Origin: Phenylobacterium sp. J367
Lineage (GTDB): Bacteria > Pseudomonadota > Alphaproteobacteria > Caulobacterales > Caulobacteraceae
Reading direction: 5' to 3'
Length of the DNA: 64,000 nt
Assembly: GCF_024699985.1 (NCBI RefSeq)
Contig: NZ_JAJONA010000001.1
Location: forward strand, 4,745,437 to 4,809,436
Numbering within the stretch: position 1 is the stretch's first letter; the number at the start of each line of letters is the position of its first letter. The notes below the pieces were generated by a model. That model ran no database searches and had not been told where the DNA came from. It saw nothing but the letters and a program-made list of their open reading frames with translations. This document shows positions 26,776 through 35,697 of this stretch, in pieces. The position numbers and the translations under genes are program-made.

Positions 26776-27537
26776 TCAGTTGGCCATGCCGCCGCCGTCC
26801 ACGGCGATGTCGGCCCCGGTGATGAAGCCGCTCTCGTCCGACGCCAGGAACAGCGCCGCCTGAGCCACATCCTCGGGCTCGCCGATCCGCTTGAGGAGCT
26901 GGCGGGCGATGGCGCGTTCGGTCCAGCCCTCCTGCTTCATCAGAGGCTCGGTCTGGGCCGAGCGGATCATGCCGGGCGAGATGGTGTTGGCGCGGATGAA
27001 GTGCTTGCCGCCTTCGGACGCATACTGCCGCGTCATGGCGGTGACCGCGCCCTTCGCCGCGGAGTGCGCCAGCATCCCCTGCGCGGTGGAGCCCTTCTTC
27101 GCCGCCGTCGAGGCCGTGTTGATGATCGAGCCGCCGCCGCGCGCCACGAGGTGCGGCCAGGCCGCCCGGCAGAGGTGGAAGATGATGTCCACCTCCTCGC
27201 GCTGGGTCCTGTTGAAGGTCTCGTAGTCCATGTCCGGGACAAACGCGAAATAGGCCATGGCGGCGTTGTTGTAGACCACGTCGATCGCGCCGTAGTTCTC
27301 CAGCGCGAAGGCCACCAGCCGCTCGGCGCCTTCCGGGACCGACAGGTCGACCGGCTGCAGCGAGACCATCTGGCCGCCCTCGGCGCGCACCTCTTCGGCG
27401 GTCTGGCCGCCCGCCGGGTTGATGTCGCAGCCCACCACCTTGGCCCCCTCGCGCGCGAACAGCCGGGCGGCGGCGCGGCCCATGCCGCTCCCCGTGCCGG
27501 TGATGATCGCGACCTTTCCGTCCAGGCGTCCCGGCAT
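26776..27537 (-). CDS. Short-chain dehydrogenase/reductase (SDR)
   Basis: A classical SDR of about 253 residues: cofactor loop AIITGTGSGMGRAAARLF, NNAAMAYFAF, catalytic SIINTAST with AHSAAKGAVTAMTRQYA (Tyr-x3-Lys appears as His-Ser-Ala-Ala-Lys, see below), and the C-terminal DVAQAALFLASDESGFITGADIAVDGGG. The usual YxxxK motif reads HSAAK, so histidine replaces the catalytic tyrosine; this could be a real change or a base error (CAC for TAC). The start is MPGRLDGK with AGGGGA about 9 bases upstream. It lies between two SnoaL-type genes in one leftward operon. Confidence 0.87.
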   Translation of the reverse strand: MPGRLDGKVAIITGTGSGMGRAAARLFAREGAKVVGCDINPAGGQTAEEVRAEGGQMVSLQPVDLSVPEGAERLVAFALENYGAIDVVYNNAAMAYFAFVPDMDYETFNRTQREEVDIIFHLCRAAWPHLVARGGGSIINTASTAAKKGSTAQGMLAHSAAKGAVTAMTRQYASEGGKHFIRANTISPGMIRSAQTEPLMKQEGWTERAIARQLLKRIGEPEDVAQAALFLASDESGFITGADIAVDGGGMAN

Positions 27538-27542
27538 CGGCT

Positions 27543-28672
27543 TCACTCCCCTGACTTGCGATCGAGCAACGGCGCGACGACCGGGCGCGCCACGTCGGCG
27601 TCGCCGCGCTGGCCCCGGAACTGAGCCGGAACGCCGCCCAGGCCGCCGTCACGCACCGGCTGGTCGTGACGCCATTCCACGAGCGTCTGGCGCTCGGCGA
27701 TCTTCCAACGGCCGTCGCGCTTCTCCAGACGGTCTACGTAGCGGCCGGCGCCGATCCCTTCGTAGGGCTCCTCGCGCCCGCCCCAGAAGGCGCCGGCCGG
27801 GCCGTCGTCGGGACGGCATGGAAGGCCGTGACGTAGGTCTCGGCCCAGGCGGTGTCGCCCTCCACCCGGATCAGCATGTTGCCCGTCTGGTGCAGGGTGG
27901 CGGTGAGCGGGCCCAGCAGGTTGCGGCCGTTGGCCAGGAACTGGTCGATGGTGCGGACGGAATCCAGGAACCGCGTCGTGGCGTCCTTGTGGAAGACGTC
28001 GTCCACCAGGTCCCACTGGTGACGGTCGACCATGTGGGCGAAGCGGTTGATCACGTCGGCGATCTCGGCGCGGGCGGCCAGCACCTCCAGGGTCGGCGCG
28101 GCCGGCGGCCGGGCGTCCCGCCAGGGCGCGATCACCGGGGCGGCCACGTCGGCGTCGCCCCACTCGCCGCGGAACTTCTCGGGCGTGTCCACGAGCCCGC
28201 CTTCGGCCACCGGCCGATAGTGCCGGTATTCCGAGCGCGACTGCCGCTCGGCGATCTTCCAGACGCCGTTCCGCTTCTCGAACCGGTCGACGTAGCGGGC
28301 GCCGAAGACTGCGTCATAGGCCTCCCCCGTACCCCCGAACGGCCCGCCCCGCGGGGCATCGGCCGGCACCCGGTGGAAGGCGGTGAGGTAGGTCTCGCTG
28401 TGGGCCACGTCGCCGTCCAGGGCGATCAGGATGTTGCCGACCTGGTGGTGGGTCACGCCGACGGGCTTCAGCAACGCCTCGCCCTGCCGGACGAACTCGC
28501 GCCAGTCGCCGCCGATCACCGAAAGCTGGCAGGTGGCGTCCTCGTGGAACACCGTGTCCATCAGCCACCACTGCCTGCGGTCGGTGGCATGGCAGTAGCG
28601 GTAGATCACGTCGGTGATCTCGGCCCGCGCGGCCAGCGCTTCCAGTCCGTAGTCGGACGAATTGGTCGCCAT
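27543..28672 (-). CDS. Tandem double-domain SnoaL-like protein (one frame break)
   Basis: A protein of about 376 residues made of two consecutive SnoaL/NTF2-like domains. The repeat is obvious: LEALAARAEITDVIYRYCHATDRRQW near residue 10 and LEVLAARAEIADVINRFAHMVDRHQW near residue 197. Later each copy has ARYVDRFEKRNGVWKIAERQS or GRYVDRLEKRDGRWKIAERQT. The frame breaks at the GGG at 27810-27812; a one-base change rejoins the second domain. Such fused SnoaL_4-type proteins probably bind or isomerise a hydrophobic ring compound. It is first in the operon and diverges from another SnoaL gene across operator site 7. Confidence 0.82.
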
Positions 28673-28714
28673 GGCGTTCCTCCCGCCTCACGTCCGCGTG
28701 GACCGCGGAACATC

Positions 28715-28730
28715 ACTTAGACATCTAACT
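28715..28730. promoter_or_regulatory. Palindromic operator, site 7 of 7
   Basis: ACTTAGACATCTAACT matches the consensus at 14 of 16 positions. It lies in the 167-bp gap between divergent SnoaL-type genes (28672 minus, 28840 plus). Confidence 0.6.
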
Positions 28731-28839
28731 AAAGTGCAGTTATCGTCTGAATGCAACTCGACGGACGCGCCGCGAACCGTAAATCTTGTTGACGCTAAGA
28801 GGCGGCCGCCAAGGCCCGCCCATTACCGGGAGGACGAGC

Positions 28840-29229
28840 ATGTTTGACGAAGCCGCCATGCGGGCCCTGGCCAAGCATTTCTTCGACTGCGTGGAGAAGG
28901 GCGACGTGGACGGCCTGGTGGCCTGCTACGCCCCCGACGCCGAGATCTGGCACAACACCGACGGCCTGGTTCAGGGCCCCGAGGACAACCGCAAGGGCCT
29001 GCAGGGCATGACCAAGCGGATCTCCGACCGGGTCTACGACGAGCGCCGGGTCTATGTGTATCCCGAGGGCTTCACCCACCAGCACGTGCTGCGCGGCACG
29101 CGCACCCACGACGGCGCCCGGCTCGCCCTCGACGCCTGCATTGTCTGCCGGGTGAAAGACGGCAAGATCACCCGCCTGGACGAGTACTTCGATAGCGCCC
29201 AGGTGGCGGAGTTCCGCAAGTTCGCCTGA
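28840..29229 (+). CDS. SnoaL-like / nuclear transport factor 2 family protein
   Basis: A 129-residue NTF2-fold protein: MFDEAAMRALAKHFFDCVEKGDVDGLVACYAPDAEIWHN, then the conserved C-terminal strand CRVKDGKITRLDEYFDSAQ. It has the typical ketosteroid-isomerase-like topology, but catalytic residues cannot be assigned. It starts after GGGAGGACGAGC and is controlled by the site-7 promoter. It is convergent with the M20 peptidase, with 3 bases between stops. Confidence 0.87.
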   Translation: MFDEAAMRALAKHFFDCVEKGDVDGLVACYAPDAEIWHNTDGLVQGPEDNRKGLQGMTKRISDRVYDERRVYVYPEGFTHQHVLRGTRTHDGARLALDACIVCRVKDGKITRLDEYFDSAQVAEFRKFA

Positions 29230-29232
29230 CGG

Positions 29233-30645
29233 CTACCGCGCCCCGTGCGCCGCCAGGACCAGGGCGGTGCAGGTGGTCACCCGCTTGCCCATCTCGATGT
29301 GCAGGAATTCGTTCGGGCCGTGCGCGTTGGAGTGCGGCCCGAGCACGCCTGTGATCAGGAACTGGGCCTTGGGGAACTTCTCGCCGAGCATCCCCATGAA
29401 GGGGATCGTGCCCCCCTCGCCCATCATCACCGCCGGGCGGCCGAACACCGCCTGCGAGGCCTCCTGCACAGCGGTCTCCAGCCAGGGCGAGAGCGGCGGC
29501 GCGTTCCAGCCCGGGCTCGCCTGCTGGCCGTCCCAAGAGATCTCGGCGCCCTGCGGCGCGTCGGCGGTCAGGGTCTCGGCCAGCGCCGCCTGGGCCTTCG
29601 TCGGGTCCGCCGTCGGCGGCAGGCGCACGCTGAGCTTCAGGGTGGTCGAGGGCCTGAGCACATTGCCCGCCTGCTCCGGCTCGGGCAGGCCGCCCGCGCC
29701 CACCACCGCGAGCTGCGGCCGCCAGGTGCGGTTCAGCACCAGCTCGGTCCCGTCGAGGCTCGGCGGCCGGGTCTTCCCGGCGAACGGGAACTTCCGCCAC
29801 ACCTCCTCGCCCAGCACCTCGGCCGCCGCCTGCGCCTGCTCACGCCGCTCCGGCGGGATCTGCACGTTCAGCGCCGGCAGCCGCACCTCGCCCGTCGCCT
29901 CGTCCTCCAGCCGCTCCACCAGCGCGCGGGCCAGGCGGAAGCTGTCCGGCACGATCCCCGACGCATCGCCCGAGTGCACGCCCTCGTTCAGCACCTGGAC
30001 GGTCAAGAGCCCGCCGGCCAGGCCGCGCAGCGAGGTGGTCAGCCAGAGCTGGTCGTAGTTGCCGCAACCGCTGTCCAGGCAGATCACCAGCGACGGCTGG
30101 CCGATCCGGTCGGCGAGGTGGTCCACGTAGTACGGCAGGTCGTAGCTGCCGCTTTCCTCGCAGGCCTCGATGAGCACCACCGCCCGGCCGCGCGGAATCC
30201 CCTGCCGCTGCAGCGCCAGCAGCGCGGTGACGCTGGCGTAGATCGCATAGCCGTCGTCGGCGCCGCCCCGGCCATAGAGCTTGCCGTCCTTCAGCACCGG
30301 CTCCCAGGGCCCCAACCCCTCGGCCCAGCCGACCATCTCCGGCTGCTTGTCCAGGTGGCCGTAGAGCAGGACCGTGTCGTCCAGGTCGCCCGGCGCCTCG
30401 ATCAGGATCGTCGGGGTCCGGCCTTCCAGCCGCACCACCTCGATGGTCGCCCCTGGCAGCTCGGCCAGCTTGCCCTCCGCCCAGCGGACCATCTGGTCGA
30501 CGGCGCGGTCGATGTGGCCGTTGGCCTGCCACTGTGGATCGAAGTGCGGCGACTTCGCCGGGATGCGGATGTACTCGACGAGTTCCGGCACGATCTCCTC
30601 GTCCCAGAGGCCTGAGACGAAGTCCTGGGCGGCTGTCAGGTCCAT
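29233..30645 (-). CDS. M20-family metallopeptidase / carboxypeptidase-like amidohydrolase
   Basis: A 470-residue intact enzyme of the M20 family. The zinc and catalytic motifs are LLYGHLDKQPE, GRGGADDGYAIYAS and LIEACEESGSYDLPYY; C-terminal GEGGTIPFMGMLG and GVLGPHSNAHGPNEFLHI complete the metal site and dimer face. It lacks a signal peptide, so it acts in the cytoplasm on dipeptides or N-acyl conjugates. In this cluster it might release an amino acid from a conjugated substrate, but a general peptidase role is equally possible. It is last in the leftward run M28-MFS-SDR-M20. Confidence 0.92.
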   Translation of the reverse strand: MDLTAAQDFVSGLWDEEIVPELVEYIRIPAKSPHFDPQWQANGHIDRAVDQMVRWAEGKLAELPGATIEVVRLEGRTPTILIEAPGDLDDTVLLYGHLDKQPEMVGWAEGLGPWEPVLKDGKLYGRGGADDGYAIYASVTALLALQRQGIPRGRAVVLIEACEESGSYDLPYYVDHLADRIGQPSLVICLDSGCGNYDQLWLTTSLRGLAGGLLTVQVLNEGVHSGDASGIVPDSFRLARALVERLEDEATGEVRLPALNVQIPPERREQAQAAAEVLGEEVWRKFPFAGKTRPPSLDGTELVLNRTWRPQLAVVGAGGLPEPEQAGNVLRPSTTLKLSVRLPPTADPTKAQAALAETLTADAPQGAEISWDGQQASPGWNAPPLSPWLETAVQEASQAVFGRPAVMMGEGGTIPFMGMLGEKFPKAQFLITGVLGPHSNAHGPNEFLHIEMGKRVTTCTALVLAAHGAR

Positions 30646-30753
30646 CGGAACCCCTCACGCGCTGACATTGGCGGCCATCTCGGCCCTGCGCCTGGGGATT
30701 ACCCGAGGCGGCCCGCCGCCGGAAGCCGTGTCATGGGCGCCGCCGCGACGGGC

Positions 30754-31646
30754 CTACCGCACGACCGCCGGCCGATCGCCGAAGCCGGCCTTGGCCAGTT
30801 CCCGCTCCGCCTGGGTGAAGCCGTAAGCCGGCACGATCTCGGCCGAACGGTCCGCCGCCCGGTCCCAGTTGGCGGCGAGGCGCTCGCCCGCGTCGGCGTC
30901 GGCGCCCGCGTAGAAGCCGTCGGTCAGGGTCACATGGGCGGCGGCGAAGTTGCCCGCGCCCGCGCAGAGGATCGCCCGGGTCGGCGCGTCCTCCCCGACC
31001 AGCGCCAGCAGGCCCGGGCTGACCAGCGACGGCTCCAGGAGCTGCACGCTCTCGTCGGAGAGCACGCCGTGGGTCATCTGGGTGGCCGCCGTGGGGGGCC
31101 AGGGAATTGACCCGGATGTCGTGCTTCGCACCCTCGATGGCGAGCGTCTGCATCAGGCCGACCAGCGCCATCTTGGCCGCGCCGTAGTTGGCCTGGCCGA
31201 AGTTGCCGTAGAGGCCCGACGACGACGTGGTCATCACGATCCGGCCGTACCCTTGGCTGCGCATGGCGTCCCAGACCGCCTTGCAGCAGATGGCGGCGCC
31301 GATCAGGTGGACGTCCACCACCAGGCGGAAGTCGTCGATGGTCATCTTGGCGAAGCTCTTGTCGCGCAGGATGCCGGCGTTGTTCACCAGGATGTCGACC
31401 CGCCCCCAGGTGGCCAGCGTCGTCTCGACCATCGCCGCCACGCCAGCCTCGTCGGTCACCGACGCCGCAACCCCGATGGCCTCGCCGCCGGCCGCGACGA
31501 TCTCGGCGGCGACGCGGTCGGCCGCCTCCCTGCGCGAGGTCGTTGACCACCACCTTCGCGCCCTTGGACGCCAAGTAGAGCGCATGGGCCCGACCGAGCC
31601 CTCCGCCCGAGCCCGTGACGATCGCGACCCGGCCTTGCAGCACCAT
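30754..31646 (-). CDS. Short-chain dehydrogenase/reductase, MFE-type (two frame breaks)
   Basis: A reconstructed SDR of about 297 residues: MVLQGRVAIVTGSGGGLGRAHALYLASKGAKVVVNDL, then after a one-base break near 31528-31540 EAADRVAAEIVAAGGEAIG, ILVNNAGILRDKSF, IVMTTSSSGLYGNFGQANYGAAKMALVGL (intact YGAAK catalytic motif). After a second break at the G6 run 31093-31098 it ends VTLTDGFYAGADADAGERL and AELAKAGFGDRPAVV-like sequence. The NDL-type loop and long C-terminal tail resemble the dehydrogenase part of peroxisomal-type multifunctional enzyme 2, acting on 3-hydroxyacyl-CoA. That fits an acyl-CoA pathway. Confidence 0.82.
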
Positions 31647-31736
31647 GGAATGTCCCCTCGCTATTGTTGTTCACTCACACGTTAGCGAATGTCTTCCACC
31701 TGCGGAACCCTGCGCATAAGCCGCCGCGGACGCGGC

Positions 31737-33035
31737 TTAGCGCCCGGCCCGGCGGGCGCGCATGGCGAGCGCTGCCGTGCAGGCTAGCGACAGGGCGCAA
31801 GCGCCCGCGAGATAGATCGAGATCGGCAGGCTGGAGTTGAACTCCTCGTAGAGCGCCGTGGCCACGATCGGCGCGAACCCCCCGCCCAGCACCGAACCGA
31901 GCTGATATCCCAGCGAAGCGCCGGAGTAGCGCAGCTCCACCGGGAAGAGCTCGGCGAACAGCGCGGCCTGCGGTCCGTACATCATGCTGATGAAGACGAG
32001 CGACCCGCTGACCGCCGTGGCGATCAGCACCGGCGAAGCGGTCTCGATGAGCGGAAAGAAGGCGAAGGCCCAGACGCCGCAGAGCGCCGCCCCCCACATG
32101 AACGGTCGACGCCGGCCCCAGTGATCGGACACCCAGCCGCAGAGGATCAGCGCCGGGACCATGATCACGCTGCCGATCATCACGGCGCTCAGCATGACGT
32201 TGCGCGAGAGCCCGAGCGTCGCCGTGCCGTAGGCCACCACATAGGTGATGGCGATGTAGAAGCAGGTGTTGTTGGCGATGAACGCCCCGCCGGCCAGGAA
32301 CACCTCGGCGGGGTGCTGCCGCAGAACCTTCAGGATCGGCGACCGGGTCGGCGCGTCGTCGGCAGGCGGCGGGGCGCGCTCGTCGAACTCGGCGGACTCC
32401 TCGAGATTGAGCTGGACGTAGAGGCCGATGCCGACGAGGCCCAGGCTGAGCAGGAACGGAACGCGCCAGCCCCACGCCAGGAAGGCGTCCGGCGCCACCA
32501 TCTCCCCGATCACCAGGAACACCACATTGGCCAGCAGCACACCCAGGGGCACGCCGATCTGCACGAAGCTCGAGAAGTAGCCGCGTCGGTGCGCGGGCGC
32601 GGATTCCAGCGCCAGTAGCGCCGCCCCGCCCCACTGGCCGCCGACCGCGAAACCCTGGACGAACCGCAGCGTCACCAGCATCAGCGGCGCGATCACGCCG
32701 GCCGTCGCATAGGACGGCAGCAGGCCGATCGCCGCCGTGGCGATTCCCATCGTGACCAGGGCCGCCACGAGGGCGCGTTTGCGGCCCACGATGTCCCCGA
32801 AATGGCCGAACACCGCCCCGCCCACGGGCCGCGCGAAGAAGCCCACCGCGAAGGTGGCGAAGGCCCCGATCTGGGCCACGAAGGGGGGCAGGTCGGCCGG
32901 GAAGAACAGCTTCGGGAACACCAGCGCGGCGGCCGTCCCGTAGATGAAGAAGTCGTACCACTCGATGCTGGCGCCCGCCGAGGCGGTGAGCGCGACCTTG
33001 AGCGGTGAGTGCGCCTTGCCGGGCCGCGCGCTCAT
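31737..33035 (-). CDS. MHS-family MFS transporter (metabolite:H+ symporter)
   Basis: A 432-residue transporter with 12 predicted membrane helices. It is marked by GASIEWYDFFIYGTAAALVFPKLFF, FFARPVGGAVFGHFGDIVGRKRAL, RFVQGFAVGGQWGGAALLALE and AELFPVELRYSGASLGYQLG, the signatures of the shikimate/alpha-ketoglutarate/proline-betaine (MHS) group. These import carboxylated organic acids with protons. It overlaps the upstream peptidase stop by 4 bases. An aromatic or hydroaromatic acid substrate is likely. Confidence 0.9.
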   Translation of the reverse strand: MSARPGKAHSPLKVALTASAGASIEWYDFFIYGTAAALVFPKLFFPADLPPFVAQIGAFATFAVGFFARPVGGAVFGHFGDIVGRKRALVAALVTMGIATAAIGLLPSYATAGVIAPLMLVTLRFVQGFAVGGQWGGAALLALESAPAHRRGYFSSFVQIGVPLGVLLANVVFLVIGEMVAPDAFLAWGWRVPFLLSLGLVGIGLYVQLNLEESAEFDERAPPPADDAPTRSPILKVLRQHPAEVFLAGGAFIANNTCFYIAITYVVAYGTATLGLSRNVMLSAVMIGSVIMVPALILCGWVSDHWGRRRPFMWGAALCGVWAFAFFPLIETASPVLIATAVSGSLVFISMMYGPQAALFAELFPVELRYSGASLGYQLGSVLGGGFAPIVATALYEEFNSSLPISIYLAGACALSLACTAALAMRARRAGR

Positions 33036-34322
33036 GCGGCCTGGCCCAGGCTGGCGGCGATCGCCGCACGGAAGGCGGCGGCGACCGGCGCGACGAGGTC
33101 GCCCGACACGCAGCGCATGTCGTCGCCCGGCGCATGGAAGTAGCGATGGCCGCCGTAGAGGCCGATGGCCGGCGTGTAGCCCGCGGCGATGACGTTCACG
33201 AGCTCACCGCCGGCGTTGGCGCGGTCGGCGGGATAGACGGCCTCCAGGCCGCTAAGGCCCTTGAAGGCCCGGCGCGTCGCCTCGATCACCTCGGGCGTGG
33301 CGGTCAGCACGCGCTGGGAGTCGGCGCTGGGGAGCGGCCGGAGCGTGGCCAGCTCGTGCCAGTCGCGGGCCGCGGCGCTGGCCCCGACGTGAACCCACAT
33401 CCAGGTGTCCGCCGGCTTCGGCGCGTGGTGCTCCAGGTACTGCTCGCCCCCCAGGTAGATGTACTCGTGGCCGCTGGTGGCGACGAATTCGAGGTTCACG
33501 CCAGGCTTCGCGGCGGCCAGCCAGCGGGCCAGCGACAGCCAGACCGCCACGCCCGCCCCCCGCTCGGCCGCGCAGGTGAACCAGCCCGAGCGCGGCGTGG
33601 TGACGATCAGGGTCTTTCGGGCCCCGCGGTCGAGGCGGCCGATCAGGTTGTAGGCCGGCCGCCGGCCCACCTCCGCGTCGACGGTCAGGGTCGCGGTCTG
33701 GCCGGTCGCGGCGGCCGCGACGAAGGGCTGGGCGTCCCTGGGGGGCCAGCAGGGCGACCGGCTTCTGGAAGCCCGGCTGCGTGGCGCTGACGTTCAGCGC
33801 GATCACCTCCCGCGTCGGGCCCGTGGTCACCAGCACGGCCGCGGCCGCGCCGCGCGCGAAGGCGTCGGCGAGCGGCCGGTTCGCCTCCGGGTCGCCCAGG
33901 AAGCCCCAGCGCTTGAAGGGCAGCACGATCAGCGCGATGGCGCCGGCCAAGCTGCCCGGCGCGCTGGCCAGCCGGAGCGGCGCGGTCAGCCCGCCCGCCC
34001 CGGTGGTCCTGACGATCGCCTGGGGGAACACCGGCGCGGCGGCGCCGCCGACCGCCAGTGTGGCCGTGCGGACGTCCGCGTACGGCACGTCGAAGGACGG
34101 CTTCGAACAGACGTAGCCGAGCGCCGCCAGTTCGCCCTCCAGCCAGACGCCGCTGGCCGTGTCGCCGGGGCCGCCGGACGCCTTGATCCCGAAGCCGGCG
34201 AAGCGTTCGAGCAGGCCCTGGAGCCAGGCTGCGTCGGCCGGGGGGGACGTCGCCGCCCCGGCCGGACCGGCCGCCGCGAGCGCTCCCGCCCCTACGAACA
34301 ATTCACGACGCGACGCACCCAT
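33032..34322 (-). CDS. M28-type exported metallopeptidase with Tat signal (one frame break)
   Basis: A protein of about 430 residues with a twin-arginine signal (MGASRRELFVGAGALAAAGPAGA), hence exported folded. The mature part has a PA-domain-like insertion (LADAFARGAAAAVLVTTGPTREVI) and the M28 catalytic domain, joined by a one-base correction at the G6 run 33740-33745: RPAYNLIGRLDRGARKTLIVTTPRSGWFTCAAERGAG, then FVATSGHEYIYLGGEQYL and YGGHRYFHAPGDDM. The metal ligands are partly atypical. It is first of the M28-MFS-SDR-M20 run and might release a transportable acid in the periplasm. Confidence 0.78.
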
Positions 34323-34464
34323 GGCGATCCCCTCTCGCTCGGCCGACTGCAGATAGATCACATTCGCGCCGAAGGTCCGAGGCGGCCGACCGCGGATTGT
34401 TGGCCCGATCCGATTCCAGCGCCAGAATGTCAGGACACAGCGTTCTCTTCTTCAGGCGTCGAAC

Positions 34465-35487
34465 ATGCCGGACACCCGCGACCTCTCGCGCCGCAGCCTG
34501 CTCGCGGCCGGCGCCGCCTTCGCAGCCGGCCCGGTCTTCGCCGCCGAGCCGGACCTGCAGCCCGTCCTGGACTACGTCGAGGGCCAGAAGACCACCGGCT
34601 TCCTGGTGGTCCAGGCCGGCAAGACCCTGGTCGAGAAGAACTGGCCCCTGCCCCCGACGCCGGCGCCTTCCGCGCCGCCTTCGCGAGCTATGGGACCAGC
34701 CGCGACGGCGCCCTCCTGGAGGACGTGGCGTCCCAGCAGAAGAGCTTCGTCGCGGTCCTGGCCGCCATCGCCACGGACAAGGGCCTGCTCGATGTGGAGA
34801 CGCCGGTCTCCGACCACATCGGCGCCGGCTGGTCGAAGGCCTCGTCCGGCCAGGAGCAAGCGATCCGGGTGAGCCACCTCCTAACCATGACCTCCGGCCT
34901 GACCGAGGCCCTGACCTTCGCGGGCCCGCCCGGCCAGGCGTTCTTCTACAACACGCCCGCCTACGCGATGACCAAGCGGGTCCTCGCCGCCGCGGCGAAG
35001 CGGCCGCTGGAAACCCTGACCCGCGACTGGCTGGCCGCGCCCGCCGGCATGGTCGACACGGCCTGGCGCCAGAGGCCGGCCGCGCTGGCGGACGTGGGCA
35101 ACCCGACGGGTCTGGTCACCTCGCCGCGCGACGTCGCCCGGTTCGGCCAGCTCGTGCTCGATCGCGGCGTCGCCGCCGACGGCCGCCGCGTGGTCTCCGA
35201 AACGGCGCTGGCGGCCCTCTTCGCGCGGACCGCGACCAACCCGGCCTATGGCCGTCTCTGGTGGCTGAACGGCTCGGCCGAGACCGTCCGTCCGCTGGCC
35301 AACCGGACCGCGGGATCGTTGATCCCCACGGCGCCGGCCGACCTCGTGGCCGCGCTCGGCGCCATGGACCGCAAGCTCTACGTCGTACCGAGCCGCAAGC
35401 TGGTCGTGGTCCGCATGGGGCAGGCCGCCCCCCGACAAGGCCTTCGACCGGGAACTCTGGCTGCGGCTTTCCCGGGCGCTCGCCTAG
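34465..35487 (+). CDS. Exported serine hydrolase, beta-lactamase fold (two frame breaks)
   Basis: A protein of about 340 residues with a Tat-type leader (MPDTRDLSRRSLLAAGAAFAAGPVFA). The class-C beta-lactamase/D-aminopeptidase fold shows S-x-x-K in DVASQQKSFVAV, the second motif in FFYNTPAYAM (Tyr-Asn), and RVSHLLTMTSGL. The frame is lost between about 34650 and 34660 (C5 run) and again at the C6 run 35428-35433. Corrected, it ends KAFDRELWLRLSRALA at the TAG 35485-35487. It is transcribed toward the tRNA gene. Substrates of such enzymes are esters or D-amino-acid peptides. Confidence 0.8.
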
Positions 35488-35515
35488 CCTCCCGACCGTC
35501 AGCCCTCGGGTGCGC

Positions 35516-35591
35516 TGGTGGGCCCGGCAGGACTCGAACCTGCAACCAGACCGTTATGAGCGGCCGGCTCTAACCATTGAGCTACAGGCCC
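35516..35591 (-). tRNA. tRNA with anticodon CAT, probably tRNA-Ile2 (lysidine-modified)
   Basis: On the minus strand a full cloverleaf with encoded CCA can be drawn: acceptor GGGCCTG pairs with CGGGCCC; the D-arm is GTAGCTCAATGGTTAGAGC; the anticodon loop is CTCATAA between GGCCG and CGGTC; and the T-arm contains GGTTCGAGTCC. The anticodon is CAT. The D-loop form and the TGGTTGCAGG stretch resemble the ileX type, read as Ile after lysidine modification of C34. Elongator Met is the alternative. It is the right-hand border of the catabolic region. Confidence 0.93.
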
Positions 35592-35697
35592 CTGCAGCAC
35601 AGCGAAGATCGCGGTTACCACGGGCTGCACGGGCCTTAAAGCCTACGTTCAGGTAGAGGTTGCCAGCCTAGTGGACGTTCCATCCCCGGAGTTTTCA

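Noticed and set aside
35516..35591. tRNA-Met as the identity of the CAT tRNA
   Set aside because: Possible, but the D-loop and variable region are closer to tRNA-Ile2; it is not initiator tRNA because the first pair is a normal G-C.
5406..35591. Biosynthetic gene cluster for a secondary metabolite
   Set aside because: There are no PKS, NRPS, terpene or RiPP core genes; transporter, Rieske, CoA-ligase and MarR content points to catabolism.
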